A DNA stretch of 35,152 nt from an uncultured Planctomycetia bacterium (lineage in GTDB: Bacteria > Planctomycetota > Phycisphaerae > Phycisphaerales > SM1A02): contig CALFOZ010000218.1 of assembly GCA_937919205.1 (NCBI GenBank), forward strand, positions 1-35,152, read 5' to 3'. Below the pieces are notes generated by a model. That model was not told the origin of the DNA, made no database searches, and worked only from the letters and a program-made list of their open reading frames with translations. The translations under genes and the position numbers were made by a program. Below, one piece after another: positions 26,199-33,631 of this stretch; the first letter of the stretch is position 1; each line of letters begins with the position of its first letter.

Positions 26199-26232
26199 TT
26201 TTAGCATGAATTCGCGGTAATTCAAGCTAAAA
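26199..26232. promoter_or_regulatory. 34-bp near-perfect palindrome between the TlyA-like gene and gyrA
   Basis: TTTTAGC-A-TGAATT (26199-26212), loop CGCGGT, AATTCA-A-GCTAAAA (26219-26232) pairs at 13 of 14 positions with one A-A mismatch. A second small hairpin CCTTA-agaaa-TAAGG follows at 26236-26250. There is no good T-run after the stem on the plus strand, so it is not a classic terminator. It may be an operator for gyrA or an end-of-operon structure for the upstream gene. Confidence 0.55.
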
Positions 26233-26303
26233 TTTCCTTAAGAAATAAGGCGCCATCATGCTCGTGCAGGGGCAATTTCGACTAGAATAAATGCTTGAAT
26301 TGC

Positions 26304-26339
26304 GTCCCTAAATTCGTGCCTAAATTTGTCCCTTTCTGT
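26304..26339. repeat. 12-bp direct repeats upstream of gyrA
   Basis: GTCCCTAAATTC (26304), GTGCCTAAATTT (26316) and the partial GTCCCTTTCTGT (26328) are adjacent 12-bp units 60-90 bp before the gyrA ATG. A TAGAAT hexamer at 26283-26288 could be a -10 element, but no matching -35 is seen. Confidence 0.6.
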
Positions 26340-26395
26340 GCCCCAAAAGATGTCGTGAACGATGTCGCATTTGATATTGCAAAGATGCCACAACC

Positions 26396-29023
26396 ATGAG
26401 TGAACCTGCTCCAACCACACCCGCGCCAATTGATCACGTTGTTGAAATGCCCATTGAGCAGGAGTTGCACACCAGCTATCTGACATACGCCATGAGCACC
26501 ATCATGGACCGCGCACTGCCCGATGTGCGCGATGGTTTGAAGCCAAGTCAGCGCCGCATTTTGGTGGCTATGCATGACTTAAATCTCACGCCAGGGCGCA
26601 AGCACATCAAGTGCGCGAAGATTTGCGGCGACACCAGCGGCAACTATCACCCGCACGGCGAGAGCGTGATTTATCCAACGCTTGTGAATTTGGGGCAAGT
26701 GTGGAAGACACGCTACTTGTTGATTGACAAGCAAGGAAACTTTGGATCCATCGAGGGCGATCCGCCAGCCGCCATGCGTTACACCGAAGCGCGCATGACC
26801 GCGCCGGCAACCGCGATGCTGGAAGATTTGGACAAGGAAACAGTTGATTTCAAGGCGAATTACGACGAGCGCTTGCAAGAGCCAACCGTTCTACCAGCGC
26901 GATTTCCAAACTTGCTTGTCAATGGCAGTTCGGGCATCGCCGTGGGCATGGCTAGCAGTATGCCGCCGCACAATCTTAGCGAGGCCTGCGACGCCATTGT
27001 GAAGATGATCGACAATCCAAACATTAGTTTGGAAGAACTTATGCGCGTTTTGCCTGGGCCAGATTTTCCCACTGGCGGAATCCTGATCGGTCGCCGTGGA
27101 ATTGTGGAGGCTTACACCTCTGGCCGCGGCAAAGTCACTCTGCGTGGGCGCGTGCATGTTGCCAAGGAAGGCGGCCGCGACGCCATCATCATCGATGAGA
27201 TTCCATATCAAGTTGTGCAATCCAATTTGATCGAGAAGATTGTCATTGCCAGCCGCGAGGGTCGTATTCCTGATATCGCCGATGTGCGCAATCACTCCGG
27301 CCGCGACGCACAAACGCGCGTTGTGGTGGTGCTGAAAAAAGGCGCGGACCCCGCGATCGTCGAGAAGCAACTTTACGAATACACACCACTGCAAAGCACC
27401 TTCTCCATTATCAACATCGCGCTGGTCAACCACCAACCGCGAACTCTTGGCGTGCGCCAAATTATTCAATGCCACATTGACCACCGAAAAGAAGTCATTC
27501 GCCGCAGAACTGGCTTCCTTTTACGCCAAGCCAAACAGCAAGCGCATCGCCTTGAGGGCTTGATTTACGCGGTGTGCGATATCGACGAGGTGATCCGCAT
27601 CATCCGCGAAAGCCGTGAACGCGAAGAGGCAATTCTTAGCCTTATGCAACACGCGTTCCGAATCACTCCGGACCATCGCTACGCCCCGCTTATTCCCAAG
27701 CGCGTCGCCGAGGCTTCGCGTATTGGCGACGGCGCTCTGCTGACACGCGTGCAGGCCGATGCCATTGGCGCCATGCGGCTCATTCAACTGGTTGGTCTTG
27801 AAGTTGAAAAACTCGCGGCGGAATTTACCAAGGTGCTTGAGGATATTGATGGCCTGGAATCTATTTTGGCGGACGAAAAGCGCGTGCTTGACATTGTGCG
27901 CGAAGACGTACTTGAGCTGAAGGAGAAGTTTGGCGACGAGCGGCGCACCGCGATTGAACAGGGCGAGGCCGAGGACTTTGAAATGGCCGACCTGATTCCA
28001 GAGCACGAAGTGGTGGTCACCATTTCGCACGCGGGTTGGGTGAAGAGATTGCCCGCCGACGCCTACAGAACACAAGGCCGCGGCGGCGTTGGCGTGCGCG
28101 GAAGCGACGCCAAGGATGGCGACTTCATTGAGCAAATTTTCACCGGCTCCAGCCACGACGATCTTTTGTGCTTCACCACAACTGGTCGTGTTTTCCGCAT
28201 GAAAACATGGCAAATTCCAGAGATGTCGCGCACCTCCAAGGGCCGCGCCATTCAGAATTTGATCGAGTTGCGCGACGGCGAAACCGTGCAGACATTCCTG
28301 TCCGTGTCCAACTTTGAAACGCGCGAGGACTTTCTGTTCTTTGTCACACGCGAAGGCCGCGTGAAGCGCACCGCGTTGCAAGAATTCCGCAACGTGAACA
28401 AAAGTGGAATCATCGCGCTGAAATTGAACGACAACGATCACTTGGTGAATGTGCTTTTAACCAGCGGCACAAATGATGTCCTGCTGGCTACGGCGCAAGG
28501 ACTTGCCATTCGCTTTGATGAAAATGACGCGCGCGTCATGGGCCGCGCCACCGCCGGCGTGACTGGTATGAACTTGCGCGATGACGACTACATTGTTGGC
28601 GCGGTCCGCTGTGACCCGAACATGGATTTATTAACCGCCACCGTGAATGGTTTTGGCAAGCGCACCGCGCTCACCGAATACATGGTGCAACAAGAAGATG
28701 GATCCATGCGTTGTCAAAACCGCGGCGGCAAGGGTCGCTACGACATCAAGACCGAGGGCCGCAACGGCCTTGTGGTTTCGGTGCGAGCGGTCACCGAAAC
28801 CGATCAACTGATGTTGCTTTCCAAAGAGGGCATGGTGGTGCGCATTCCAGCCACGGCCATTAGCCAAATTGGCCGAAACACCATGGGTGTGCGCATTATG
28901 CGCTTAGGCGAAGCTGATTCTCTGATGGGCGTTGCGTTGGTGGCCGAAGTGGATGAATCCATCGCGGCCAGCGACATTCCACCACCGGAGGCGTTGCCAG
29001 AAACCCCTCCAGCCGCCGAATAA
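26396..29023 (+). CDS. gyrA: DNA gyrase subunit A
   Basis: GyrA is the breakage-reunion subunit that introduces negative supercoils with GyrB. At 875 residues it matches the family. The winged-helix core has MDRALPDVRDGLKPSQRRIL and the catalytic tyrosine Y129 in AAMRYTEARM. The quinolone region reads HPHGESVIYPTLV: S90 (E. coli S83) is kept, D82 becomes E89 and D87 becomes P94. The C-terminal beta-pinwheel follows, with a gyrase box variant QGRGGVG at 560-566, where E. coli has QRRGGKG. The box favours GyrA over ParC but is degraded. gyrB is not in the window. It begins the rightward unit with STAS, ExbD-like and TonB-like genes, 41 bp before the STAS gene. Confidence 0.95.
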   Translation: MSEPAPTTPAPIDHVVEMPIEQELHTSYLTYAMSTIMDRALPDVRDGLKPSQRRILVAMHDLNLTPGRKHIKCAKICGDTSGNYHPHGESVIYPTLVNLGQVWKTRYLLIDKQGNFGSIEGDPPAAMRYTEARMTAPATAMLEDLDKETVDFKANYDERLQEPTVLPARFPNLLVNGSSGIAVGMASSMPPHNLSEACDAIVKMIDNPNISLEELMRVLPGPDFPTGGILIGRRGIVEAYTSGRGKVTLRGRVHVAKEGGRDAIIIDEIPYQVVQSNLIEKIVIASREGRIPDIADVRNHSGRDAQTRVVVVLKKGADPAIVEKQLYEYTPLQSTFSIINIALVNHQPRTLGVRQIIQCHIDHRKEVIRRRTGFLLRQAKQQAHRLEGLIYAVCDIDEVIRIIRESREREEAILSLMQHAFRITPDHRYAPLIPKRVAEASRIGDGALLTRVQADAIGAMRLIQLVGLEVEKLAAEFTKVLEDIDGLESILADEKRVLDIVREDVLELKEKFGDERRTAIEQGEAEDFEMADLIPEHEVVVTISHAGWVKRLPADAYRTQGRGGVGVRGSDAKDGDFIEQIFTGSSHDDLLCFTTTGRVFRMKTWQIPEMSRTSKGRAIQNLIELRDGETVQTFLSVSNFETREDFLFFVTREGRVKRTALQEFRNVNKSGIIALKLNDNDHLVNVLLTSGTNDVLLATAQGLAIRFDENDARVMGRATAGVTGMNLRDDDYIVGAVRCDPNMDLLTATVNGFGKRTALTEYMVQQEDGSMRCQNRGGKGRYDIKTEGRNGLVVSVRAVTETDQLMLLSKEGMVVRIPATAISQIGRNTMGVRIMRLGEADSLMGVALVAEVDESIAASDIPPPEALPETPPAAE

Positions 29024-29064
29024 ACCCTCGCGGAAACAAAACCGAACTTGGCTACTATTCACCC

Positions 29065-29409
29065 ATGTCAATTACAGAATGGTCAGAAGAAGTGTTGTTG
29101 GTTGATCTCTTTCCCGAGCCATTGCTCTCGGAAGATTTGCAACAACTGTTGCTTGCCATCGATGGCCCGGGCGCCACGGCCAAGCATGTGATTCTTGACT
29201 TTCAACAAGTCAACGGACTCACCTCCAGCAACATCGCCGCCATGCTTCGCCTACGCAAACGCGTGCTACAACAAAAGCGCCGCCTGTTTATTTGCGCGGT
29301 GAGCGACCGCGTGTGGAGTATCTTCATGACCGCGGGCTTGGACGATGTGTTTGAAACTTCCGCCGAAGTGTCCACCGCCTTGGCCAGTGTGCAATTGGGA
29401 ATTGAATAA
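29065..29409 (+). CDS. Stand-alone STAS-domain protein (anti-sigma factor antagonist-like)
   Basis: The 114-residue protein is a single STAS domain like SpoIIAA/RsbV. The central strand and helix read ILDFQQVNGLTSSNIAAMLRLRKRV (43-67). S55 occupies the place of the serine phosphorylated in SpoIIAA, so phospho-switching is possible. No anti-sigma kinase or phosphatase lies in the window. It sits 3 bp before the ExbD-like gene, so its partner may be an envelope energy-transducing system instead. The DNA-level link is clear; the role is not. Confidence 0.8.
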   Translation: MSITEWSEEVLLVDLFPEPLLSEDLQQLLLAIDGPGATAKHVILDFQQVNGLTSSNIAAMLRLRKRVLQQKRRLFICAVSDRVWSIFMTAGLDDVFETSAEVSTALASVQLGIE

Positions 29410-29412
29410 GCC

Positions 29413-29838
29413 ATGCGCCGCATTCGCCGTGATCCACCGGAGGCCCGCATTGAGCTCAATCCACTGATTGATCTCATGACATTCTTGTTGACGTTCTTCA
29501 TTTACGCAGTGGTGATGATGGTGCGCGTGGATTTGGTTCCGATGGATTTAAAGCAATTTGCCAGCGGAAAGCCCGCAAAACCAGCTACGGCCGCCACAAT
29601 CAGCGTTCTGCGCACTGGCAAAATTTATTTCAACAAGGAAGAAGTTGAAATGAAAGATGTTGAAGTGAAGGTGCGCGAGGCCAAGACAGCCGACCCAAAG
29701 ACCGTTGTGTATTTGGCCATTGAAGATGGCCAAGGCGTGACCGACCGCGCGCCCCTCTTGCAAGAGTTGTGGGATCGACTGCAAGACGAGGGAGTGAACA
29801 TTCAACTGGTTGGTGGCGCCAAAGCCAGCACAAAGTAA
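29413..29838 (+). CDS. ExbD/TolR-family protein
   Basis: The 141-residue protein has the ExbD/TolR layout: a short basic cytoplasmic start, one membrane helix (about 16-40) and a periplasmic domain. The helix begins ELNPLIDLMTFLLTFF, with D20 at the place of the proton-carrying aspartate. The periplasmic part has the usual strand pattern TISVLRTGKIYFNKEEV and VVYLAIEDGQGV. ExbD normally works with ExbB around TonB; no ExbB/MotA-like gene is seen here, so the stator partner must be elsewhere or the system is unusual. Its stop overlaps the TonB-like start as TAATG. Confidence 0.85.
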   Translation: MRRIRRDPPEARIELNPLIDLMTFLLTFFIYAVVMMVRVDLVPMDLKQFASGKPAKPATAATISVLRTGKIYFNKEEVEMKDVEVKVREAKTADPKTVVYLAIEDGQGVTDRAPLLQELWDRLQDEGVNIQLVGGAKASTK

Positions 29839-31394
29839 TGGCTGTAGCCGCCACGAGCCCAGCGTCTCGGGACACAATCTACGCCGAAATTCGGCTCAAC
29901 CAACAACTTCGCCGGCTTGAGCAGGAAAGAATTGTCAGTTGGCCGCTTGCCATTGGATTTATAGTTGGCATTGTTGTGGTGCTCGCTGGCGCTCCTGCCA
30001 TGTTGATCGTTGGCAGTTACATGGATAAATATTCCAACGAAAATAAATCGCGCCAAGCATCATTCAGCGTTGAAAAAGAAATGGAGAAGCCCAAGCAAAT
30101 GACTCCCGAAGAGGAGGAGCAATTGCTCAAGCTTGGTATTGATGATGGCACCGAGAAGTCCACCATGACTTGGATTGGATACAAGGAGTATCAAGAGCAA
30201 TTTGCTAAAAAAAGCGAGGTTGAGCAAGCCGCGTTCAAAGAAAACGATGCTGGTGGTCAGCCCGCGCAAGCGCAACCCAACCAACAAGCGTCGCCGCCAA
30301 CGCAGGCGCAACAGCAAGCGCAGGCGCAACAACAAGCGCAGGCGCAACAGCAAACACCTCCACCAACTCCGCAAACTCCACCCGCGCAGAAACCCGCAAC
30401 GCCAACTGTTGTCGCGCAAGCGGAACCCCCGCCAACTCCAACAGCGCCCGCTCCAACTGAAACCGCGCCACCAGTGCAAGCGCCGGATACAACGCAAGCC
30501 GTCGCGCCGCCACCCATGCCGGTTTCACTGGCGCTTCCAGAAACTCCAAAGGTTGCAAATCCAGCAGAAGTTGTTCCGCTTGCCGATGAACGAAAAATTG
30601 AAACAAAAGTATTGCCTATAGATAAAGTTGGCGACTCCAAAGATGACAAGGTTCCGCCAGAGCCGCTGAAGATGCCACCGCCGGACTCCAAGCCAACCGA
30701 TCAAAAACCGAATGATTTAAAGCCAAATGAGGCAAAACCCACCGACGCCAAACCAATCGATGAGAAGCAACCGGACAAGCCCGCGGATGTAAAACCTACG
30801 GATGAAAAACCACTTGAGGCGACAAAGCCGCAAGTGAAACCGCCGGACACGAAGCCGCCAGAAAAAACTGCGGAGGCTAAACCTGCGCAACCAACCACTG
30901 CGCAACAACCAACAGTCGCCACGCCTGCGCCATCACCAGCATCGCCTCCGCAACAACAAGCCGCGGCAAGTCCGCCCGCAAATCCAAGTCAGCAAACTCC
31001 CGCAACCCAAGCAGGCACCGCGCCGGGCAAACCAACGGATGGCGAAAAGTCCGACCGCGAGTCGGATGCCACCAGCATTGTTGATGTTCCGCAAGCAAAA
31101 TGGAAAAACGGTCGCCCTTTGGCTGGCAAAGGTTTGAACGTTCGCACGCAACGGCCAGTCTTTGACGAGCTCACCAGTATTACAACCGGTGGCTCCAACC
31201 CGATTATTGAGATTGAATTTGACAAGGAAGGCGTGCCAAAACTATGCACAATTCTGCTGAGTTCTGGCTCACAATTGATCGATCAACCGATTATTGATTG
31301 CCTGTATCGCTGGCGCGCCTCGGGCAGTCAATTGACCAACTTGCCCGAAGGCAAGACGCTGAAATATCGCATTCGCATGTTGCTGAATAAATAA
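29838..31394 (+). CDS. TonB-like energy transducer with Pro/Lys/Gln-rich spacer
   Basis: This is a 518-residue protein. A cytoplasmic segment of about 34 residues precedes one membrane helix (35-61). A long periplasmic spacer follows, first rich in Gln/Ala (QAQAQQ repeats near 155-173), then Pro/Thr, then KPTD/EKP-like Lys-Pro repeats, as in TonB. The last 100 residues form a TonB_C-like domain: NPIIEIEFDKEGVPKLCTILLSSGSQLIDQPIIDCLYRWRASG, resembling the family pattern of a strand, an SSG turn, a helix and a WR segment. The open frame reaches back to 29769, but the ATG at 29838 overlaps the ExbD stop (TAATG), so I use that. The spacer is about 350 residues, longer than most TonB proteins. Confidence 0.78.
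   Translation: MAVAATSPASRDTIYAEIRLNQQLRRLEQERIVSWPLAIGFIVGIVVVLAGAPAMLIVGSYMDKYSNENKSRQASFSVEKEMEKPKQMTPEEEEQLLKLGIDDGTEKSTMTWIGYKEYQEQFAKKSEVEQAAFKENDAGGQPAQAQPNQQASPPTQAQQQAQAQQQAQAQQQTPPPTPQTPPAQKPATPTVVAQAEPPPTPTAPAPTETAPPVQAPDTTQAVAPPPMPVSLALPETPKVANPAEVVPLADERKIETKVLPIDKVGDSKDDKVPPEPLKMPPPDSKPTDQKPNDLKPNEAKPTDAKPIDEKQPDKPADVKPTDEKPLEATKPQVKPPDTKPPEKTAEAKPAQPTTAQQPTVATPAPSPASPPQQQAAASPPANPSQQTPATQAGTAPGKPTDGEKSDRESDATSIVDVPQAKWKNGRPLAGKGLNVRTQRPVFDELTSITTGGSNPIIEIEFDKEGVPKLCTILLSSGSQLIDQPIIDCLYRWRASGSQLTNLPEGKTLKYRIRMLLNK
30302..30355. repeat. Three 18-bp tandem units in the TonB-like spacer
   Basis: GCAGGCGCAACAGCAAGC, GCAGGCGCAACAACAAGC and GCAGGCGCAACAGCAAAC are adjacent at 30302, 30320 and 30338. 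They encode Gln/Ala hexapeptides in frame. Confidence 0.9.
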
Positions 31395-31501
31395 GCGCAT
31401 ACACATCCCGTTCAAGATGTAAAAGCATATTGTTGCGCCGAAGTTATTTAAAACGCGATCGCACAATACATTCCGCCCTCAAGCCAATCCAATGCCGAGC
31501 A

Positions 31502-32299
31502 TTATTCCTTGGCCACGCCAAGATTGCGCAGACGCTCTAGCAACATGCGATCGGTCAAGTCGTAGAACAATGGCGTGATGGTGATGCACCGCTGAGCGAG
31601 AGCCTCCACATCACTGCCTTCGGCGGTGTGATAAAATTCCATTCCGTTTCCAACCGACCAGTAGTACACCTGTCCATCCGGCGCGACGCGTTTTTCATAG
31701 CCATCAATTCCAGCGGAGGTGTTCATGGGAACAAGTTTTATTTTTGGCATGGGCGCGTCGGCGGATTCAGTGTGCGGAACATTGATGCTGATCACGCGGT
31801 GCGCGTGCGGCAAGCCCGGCTTCAAAACATGATCAATGGCGTAGCGCGCGATGGCGGCGGCGCGCGGCAAATTGGTTTTGCTTCGATCACCAATATGCAG
31901 GCTGACGGCGATGGCGGGCACGCCCAGGAACGCGGCCTCCACGGCGGCCGCAATGGTGCCTGAATAAATCACGTTTATGCCCACATTTGCGCCAAAATTC
32001 ATGCCACTCACCACCACATCGGGCTGTGAATTGGCGCCATATTTTTCCTTCCACAAGGCGCGCAAACCAAGCTTCACGCAATCGGCTGGCGTGCCAACCA
32101 CCGCGGTTCCGTTGGCGCCGTTGAGCAAAGAGCGGTTGCGCGTCATCAATGGCGTATGAAAAGTAATGCCGTGGCTTTCCGCACTTTGACCGCTGGCGGG
32201 CGCCACCACCATCACTTCGCCCAGCGATTGTATGGCTGTGTGCAATGCGGAAATTCCTGGCGCGTCTAAGCCGTCATCATTTGTTAAAAGTATTTTCAT
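31502..32299 (-). CDS. surE: 5'/3'-nucleotidase SurE
   Basis: SurE is a metal-dependent nucleotidase that acts on nucleoside monophosphates and short polyphosphates and is linked to stationary-phase survival. At 265 residues the family features are all present: TNDDG at 6-10, APASGQSAESHG with S39, VGTPADCVKLG at 68-78, VSGMNFGANVG at 97-107 (metal ligand N101) and YSGTIAAAVEAAFLGVPAIAVS. It follows the GT2 gene by 12 bp in the same direction. The 107 bp between its end and the TonB-like stop hold no clear terminator. Confidence 0.96.
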   Translation of the reverse strand: MKILLTNDDGLDAPGISALHTAIQSLGEVMVVAPASGQSAESHGITFHTPLMTRNRSLLNGANGTAVVGTPADCVKLGLRALWKEKYGANSQPDVVVSGMNFGANVGINVIYSGTIAAAVEAAFLGVPAIAVSLHIGDRSKTNLPRAAAIARYAIDHVLKPGLPHAHRVISINVPHTESADAPMPKIKLVPMNTSAGIDGYEKRVAPDGQVYYWSVGNGMEFYHTAEGSDVEALAQRCITITPLFYDLTDRMLLERLRNLGVAKE

Positions 32300-32311
32300 T
32301 GATTCACCAAT

Positions 32312-33535
32312 TTACCATGTGCGAGGTTCAAGAATGTATTCACGACCACCCCAACGAACCGGGGTGCGATTGATCAAATCTTCAGCGGCTCCAAAGAAAC
32401 AGCGCGCAATTAAAAATCCACCAAGCGGGTGAAAGAACGCGGCCAACATTGGCGCGGCGCACAATTTGTGAATCCAAGCGGCGGAAACTAAGAATGAAAG
32501 TGTGCCCAAGAGTCCGGTCCACATCACGGCGGAGGCAAGTGGCTCAAGCGATCCCCCGCCCCACTGTCCACTCCAACCAGCGCCGGCGATCAACGCCGCC
32601 AAACTTCCAATCGGCAACAGCGCGGCGCCCACGCCAACAATCACGCCACTGCGACGCAACCGCGAAGGAACACGCTCCGAGCCTTCTATATAAATACGCT
32701 TCCAACCCTGCAGAAATTCGCTTAATTTCTCGTACATTTCCACCATCAGCATGCCGTCGGCCACGGCCAGGCCACCGCGACCACCGCTATCTTTTATGCG
32801 CCGTGAAAACGCGATGTCCTCTAGCAAATCGTCTTTCACCGCGGCGTGTCCGCCCATCTTGTCGTAGGCCGCGCGCTCAAACAATAAAAATTGCCCATTG
32901 GCGAACACGCGCGGATTCTTGGCGCGATTCACTTGCGCCACAGGAAACATGCGCATGAGTTCCATGGCGGCCACAGGTTGAACCACGGCCTCAAACCAAT
33001 GGCGAATACGCGGCGTGCTCATCAGCGATAGCAACTGCAATCCGCGCTCGTGCAACATGCCCATGGACGCGCGAATAAGTTGCGCGGAAAATTCAACATC
33101 CGCGTCGGTGAACAACACATACGCGCCTTTGGCAAGTTCGGCGCCAACTCGTCCCGCGTTGCATTTGCCCGCCCAATCTTTTGGACAAGACTCATTGTCG
33201 ATTAATTTTAGGCGCGGGTCGCGCGCGGCAATGGGCTCTAAGTTGGCGCGCGTGGCGTCGGTGCATCGATCAAGCACAACAATCACTTCAATGTTGGCAT
33301 AGTCGCTACGCAAAATACTTTCTATGCATCCTGGCGCGTGTTTTTGCTCGTTGTGCGCTGGAATTACCACGCTCACCAAGGGTTCGCCCACAGGTAACGC
33401 AAACGCCAAACCTTGCTTTATCCGCGGAATTCTAGGCAAATCCCGCGCAACTCGAATAGCCACGGTGATCCACCAGAAGGCGCAACCACCCGCCAACACC
33501 AGCAGGACCCAAAGAATCAAAACGCGAAAATCCAT
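32312..33535 (-). CDS. Membrane-bound GT2-family glycosyltransferase
   Basis: The 407-residue protein has an N-terminal membrane helix (5-29), a GT-A domain and three hydrophobic segments near the C-terminus (about 297-365). GT2 motifs are present: VSVVIPAHNEQ at 54-64, VVLDRCTDAT, the metal-binding FTDADVEF with D144-A-D146, the acceptor-side LLEDIAFSRRI (E239-D240), and QGWKRIYIEGS at 276-286 in place of Q/RxxRW. The architecture resembles carotenoid- or hopanoid-associated glycosyltransferases (CrtQ, HpnB) that act on lipid acceptors at the membrane; the acceptor is not determined. surE follows 12 bp downstream. The divergent permease gene starts about 96 bp away. Confidence 0.85.
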   Translation of the reverse strand: MDFRVLILWVLLVLAGGCAFWWITVAIRVARDLPRIPRIKQGLAFALPVGEPLVSVVIPAHNEQKHAPGCIESILRSDYANIEVIVVLDRCTDATRANLEPIAARDPRLKLIDNESCPKDWAGKCNAGRVGAELAKGAYVLFTDADVEFSAQLIRASMGMLHERGLQLLSLMSTPRIRHWFEAVVQPVAAMELMRMFPVAQVNRAKNPRVFANGQFLLFERAAYDKMGGHAAVKDDLLEDIAFSRRIKDSGGRGGLAVADGMLMVEMYEKLSEFLQGWKRIYIEGSERVPSRLRRSGVIVGVGAALLPIGSLAALIAGAGWSGQWGGGSLEPLASAVMWTGLLGTLSFLVSAAWIHKLCAAPMLAAFFHPLGGFLIARCFFGAAEDLINRTPVRWGGREYILEPRTW

Positions 33536-33631
33536 TCACAAAGAGTAGTCGAAGTTGTCGCATCCGCACCACCAGAATTTCAGGCAAATCGCAAGCCTAA
33601 TCAACCTGCAACACCTTACTATCTCGCTCGC

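Noticed and set aside
27521-28441. Long minus-strand open frame of 306 codons
   Set aside because: It is the shadow of gyrA in the opposite strand, caused by codon bias.
29769-29837. Longer N-terminus for the TonB-like protein starting at 29769
   Set aside because: It lies inside the ExbD-like gene. The TAATG junction at 29838 gives a natural start.
31395-31501. A terminator between the convergent TonB-like and surE genes
   Set aside because: I looked for a stem followed by a T-run on both strands and saw none that was convincing.
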